Below, in pieces: positions 6,693-8,851 of a stretch of DNA of 8,851 nucleotides. Made by a program: the position numbers and the translations under genes. The stretch is taken from positions 1 through 8,851 of the forward strand of contig CAAENW010000126.1 in the NCBI GenBank assembly GCA_900757265.1. Reading direction: 5' to 3'. The notes under the pieces are model-generated. The model ran no database searches. It saw nothing but the letters and a program-made list of their open reading frames with translations, and was not told the DNA's origin. This stretch comes from an uncultured Collinsella sp. GTDB lineage: Bacteria; Actinomycetota; Coriobacteriia; Coriobacteriales; Coriobacteriaceae. Every line of letters starts with the position of its first letter. Position 1 is the stretch's first letter.

Positions 6693-7064
6693 GTCTTCCC
6701 TTTCGTCTCTCGCGCTCTCCGTTTGCCGAGGCAGCTGCCGCCGTCTGACGTTGCGAAAACGCGGCCCGGTTCGGTAATAAAAAAACCGTCCTCGGGCATG
6801 TGCATTGCCCAAGGACGGTTGAATTCCGCGGTACCACCTTGTTTGACCCGGCGGATGTCTGGCCCGCCGTGCCCACTCTGCGCCCCTTATCGCGAGGCTC
6901 ACGGCTTCCCTACTGGGGCTTCGCCGCCGCTGGCCGCGCGCCCGTTGAGGTCGCTGCTCGGGAGTGAACGCTTGGCCCTTGCCACCGCAGGAAGGCTTGC
7001 AGCCCATGACCTTCCCTCTCTTGCCGGCGACGCGGCGGGCAAAACCCTCTCCGTCAACGCATTG
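6693..7064 (-). ncRNA. T-box riboswitch leader of pheS-pheT
   Basis: The transcribed leader senses uncharged tRNA-Phe and decides between termination and read-through into pheS. The invariant T-box AAGGTGGTACCGCG is at 6827-6840 on the minus strand. CAAGG (6837-6841) can pair with CCTTG (6810-6814) to form the antiterminator, which competes with the terminator at 6785-6819. Upstream, a Stem I-like structure can be drawn: TTGCC/GGCAA (7038-7042 with 6979-6983), CCGC/GCGG next to it, and an apical GGAAGG/CCTTCC stem (7010-7015 with 6990-6995). UUC at 6966-6968, followed by A, is the best candidate Phe specifier. The 86 nt between the terminator and pheS hold only the ribosome binding site. The 5' end is estimated from a weak promoter. 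The T-box is certain; the Stem I details are my folding by eye. Confidence 0.93.
6779..6819 (-). terminator. T-box-controlled terminator in the pheS leader
   Basis: On the minus strand, ACCGTCCTTGGGCA (6806-6819) pairs over 14 bp with TGCCCGAGGACGGT (6785-6798), with one U-G wobble and a 7-nt loop, and is followed by a run of T (6779-6784). The 5' arm includes the CCTTG needed for the antiterminator, so the two structures are mutually exclusive, as in standard transcriptional T-boxes. Confidence 0.93.
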
Positions 7065-7070
7065 GGCTAC

Positions 7071-7079
7071 AGGATAACA
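7071..7079 (-). promoter_or_regulatory. Possible promoter (-10) of the pheS T-box transcript
   Basis: TG-T-TATCCT on the minus strand is an extended -10 with four of six matches to TATAAT. It would start transcription near 7064, about 285 nt before the T-box terminator ends, which fits a normal T-box leader length. No convincing -35 is seen at 16-18 nt, so this is tentative. Confidence 0.35.
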
Positions 7080-7197
7080 CATTCTGCGAGCATATCGCCG
7101 CGTTCCGTTTTGTCCGCACTGGGTACAAGGCAGGTGGCTGTGCAAACTGGCCGAACGCCCACCCGTGGCGTCCGGTCTGCGAGATCAAGGATATGGT

Positions 7198-8772
7198 ATG
7201 GGTAAGAAGCACGATAAGAAGGCCAAGCCCGCAGTGGGCAAGACGCCCAAAGACATGAAGGTCGATAAGGCCGTCAAAAAATTCCGCAAGCTCGAAGGCA
7301 AACTGTGGACCCGCGAGTACCTGCTCAAGATTGCCGAGTTCGATGGCGCGACGATTGCTCCCGCCAACGGCGCCGCGGCCCGCGCCGATGCTATGGGCAC
7401 CCTTGCCGGCGAACATCACAAGCTCCTGACCAGCAAAAAGTCCGTTGAGCTCGTGCGCTCTCTCGCGCGTGAGACAGTCGCGGGCGAAAAGATCGACGAC
7501 CCGCAGCTGCTCGACGAGATTCGCGTGCTCGGCCGCGACCAGCGCGAGGCAAGCGCCATTCCCACCGAAGAAGCCGAGGCCTGGACCAGGCTCACCTGCG
7601 AGGCCGATGCCGTGTGGCACAAGGCCAAGACGGCCAATGACTGGGCGAGCTTTGAGCCCTATGTGGACAAGATCGTCTGCCAGCTTAAGCGTCAGGCCGA
7701 GCTCATGGACCCCAAGCGCGACCCATACGATGTTTGGCTCGACCAGTACGAACGCGGCCTTTCCACCGAGAGCTTCGACGCGTTTTGCGACGAGGTCAAG
7801 GCCACCGTCGTGCCGCTCGTTCACGCCATCGGCGAGCGCGGCCAGCAGCCTACTGCCGACTTTTTGCACGCGCATGTGCCCGACGCCGCTCAGCGTGCCA
7901 TGAGCTTCGACCTGATGAAGCTCGTCGGCCTTAACCTGGACGATACCACGCTCGCCTTTACCGAGCATCCGTTTAGCGAGGGCTTCTCGGTGGGCGACGC
8001 GCGTATTGCCACGCACATCTATGAGGACGACTGCATCTCCAACGTCTACAGCATCATCCACGAGGCGGGACATGCCATGTACGAGCTGGGCGTCAATCCC
8101 GCTTATGCGCGCACGTGCCTGGAGGGCGGCACTTCCATGGGCATCCACGAGAGCCAGAGCCGCTTCTTTGAGAACACCGTTGGCCGCAGCCGTGATTTTA
8201 TGGGCCCGCTGCTCGAGGTGCTGCGCCGTCACGCGCCCGAGGTCTACGGCAACGTGGACGAAGATACGCTCTACCACGCCGTGAACATCGCCCAGCCGTC
8301 GCTGATCCGTACCGAGGCCGACGAGCTCACCTACCCGCTGCATATTATGGTGCGCTACGAGATTGAGCGCATGCTGTTTGCCGGCGAGGCCACGGCCAAG
8401 GACATCCCCGCGCTTTGGAATCGCTTTATGGACGAGTACCTGGGCATTCCGGTTCCCGACGACACGCGTGGCTGTCTGCAGGATACGCACTGGAGCGGCG
8501 GCTCGTTTGGCTACTTCCCCACCTATGCGCTGGGCAGCGCCTACGACGCCATGTTCGTGCCGGCCATGTGCCGCGACGGCGTCGACCTCAACGGCGCCTG
8601 TGCGAGCGGCGACCTGACACCCGTCCGCGCCTGGCTCGGCGAGCACATTTGGCAGTGGGGCCGCGCCAAGGACGCGCCGGAGCTCATCAAGGGCGCGTGC
8701 GGTATGGCGTTCGATGCCCGCTACTACTGCAGCTACCTACAGGACAAGTTCACCACGCTCTACGAGCTGTAA
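7198..8772 (+). CDS. M32-family metallocarboxypeptidase (carboxypeptidase Taq)
   Basis: This is a zinc-dependent peptidase that removes residues from peptide C-termini. No signal peptide is visible, so it is probably cytosolic and used in peptide turnover. The 524-aa product carries the M32 motifs: HPF (257-259), HEAGH (288-292, the HEXXH zinc site with Glu289 as catalytic base), GIHESQSRFFEN (315-326, with Glu318 the likely third zinc ligand), IRTEADELTYPLH (370-382) and DTHWSGGSFGYFPTYALG (429-446). The start at 7198 is chosen because AAGG at 7187-7190 lies 7 nt upstream; an in-frame GTG at 7165 lacks such a site. The first 35 or so residues are rich in Lys and form an extension ahead of the usual M32 N-terminus. 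The gene is divergent from pheS and followed directly by a terminator, so it is probably a single-gene transcript. The promoter could not be placed convincingly in 7085-7197. Confidence 0.95.
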   Translation: MGKKHDKKAKPAVGKTPKDMKVDKAVKKFRKLEGKLWTREYLLKIAEFDGATIAPANGAAARADAMGTLAGEHHKLLTSKKSVELVRSLARETVAGEKIDDPQLLDEIRVLGRDQREASAIPTEEAEAWTRLTCEADAVWHKAKTANDWASFEPYVDKIVCQLKRQAELMDPKRDPYDVWLDQYERGLSTESFDAFCDEVKATVVPLVHAIGERGQQPTADFLHAHVPDAAQRAMSFDLMKLVGLNLDDTTLAFTEHPFSEGFSVGDARIATHIYEDDCISNVYSIIHEAGHAMYELGVNPAYARTCLEGGTSMGIHESQSRFFENTVGRSRDFMGPLLEVLRRHAPEVYGNVDEDTLYHAVNIAQPSLIRTEADELTYPLHIMVRYEIERMLFAGEATAKDIPALWNRFMDEYLGIPVPDDTRGCLQDTHWSGGSFGYFPTYALGSAYDAMFVPAMCRDGVDLNGACASGDLTPVRAWLGEHIWQWGRAKDAPELIKGACGMAFDARYYCSYLQDKFTTLYEL

Positions 8773-8794
8773 AGCCTAGGCAACACGCCAACGC

Positions 8795-8833
8795 AAAGGG
8801 ACGCCGCAGGATCTATCCGCGGCGCCCCTTTTT
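8795..8833 (+). terminator. Intrinsic terminator of the M32 peptidase gene
   Basis: AAAGGGACGCCGC (8795-8807) pairs with GCGGCGCCCCTTT (8819-8831) over 13 positions with one A-C mismatch. The loop has 11 nt and the hairpin ends in five T residues. It lies 22 nt after the stop codon, the expected place for a rho-independent terminator. Confidence 0.9.
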
Positions 8834-8851
8834 CATCTAAACCAGAGACCC

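Noticed and set aside
7074..7080. Second NikR half-site (GTGTTAT) near the pheS promoter
   Set aside because: Only one half-site is present, with no inverted partner at 13-14 nt spacing.
6693..7145. N-terminal extension of PheS upstream of 6692
   Set aside because: The in-frame stretch is the T-box leader including its terminator; the ribosome binding site and family N-terminus place the start at 6692.
7054..8646. Long open frame antisense to the M32 peptidase gene
   Set aside because: The plus-strand frame has complete catalytic motifs; the antisense translation shows only mirrored GC-rich codon bias.

Overview
The window is a GC-rich piece of bacterial chromosome, probably from the Coriobacteriia and most likely a Collinsella-type gut actinobacterium. 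That guess rests on codon and GC style combined with a Firmicutes-like transcriptional T-box; nothing in the window proves the genus. All six genes are intact and recognisable. Five lie on the minus strand and one on the plus strand.

Layout, left to right. Positions 40-2751 (minus strand, read right to left) hold an ECF-type nickel/cobalt importer operon: a cbiM-like substrate-capture protein fused to a CbiN/PDGLE-like domain, the cbiQ-like transmembrane T-component, and the cbiO-like ATPase. Upstream of it (2752-2891) is a compact control region: a terminator for the preceding pheST genes, an extended -10 promoter that overlaps the terminator, and a perfect 9+9 bp dyad just after the predicted transcription start. 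The dyad reads GTGTTAC-N14-GTAACAC, the form I remember for Geobacter-type NikR operators. The transporter is therefore more likely a nickel-repressed nickel importer than the cobalt transporter that homology labels would suggest. I see no cobalamin riboswitch.

Positions 3002-6692 (minus) carry pheS and pheT, the two subunits of phenylalanyl-tRNA synthetase. They are separated by an unusual 160-nt gap filled by a roughly 100-nt nested palindrome. A pheS leader (6693 to about 7064) contains a T-box riboswitch with the canonical AAGGTGGTACCGCG element, a strong intrinsic terminator and a candidate UUC (Phe) specifier, so the synthetase operon should be induced by uncharged tRNA-Phe.

Positions 7198-8772 (plus, divergent from pheS) encode an M32-family (carboxypeptidase Taq) metallopeptidase, followed by an intrinsic terminator at 8795-8833.

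The points most worth following up are the NikR-like operator, which reassigns the transporter's likely metal, and the nested palindrome between pheS and pheT, which may be a dispersed repeat or an RNA processing or regulatory element.
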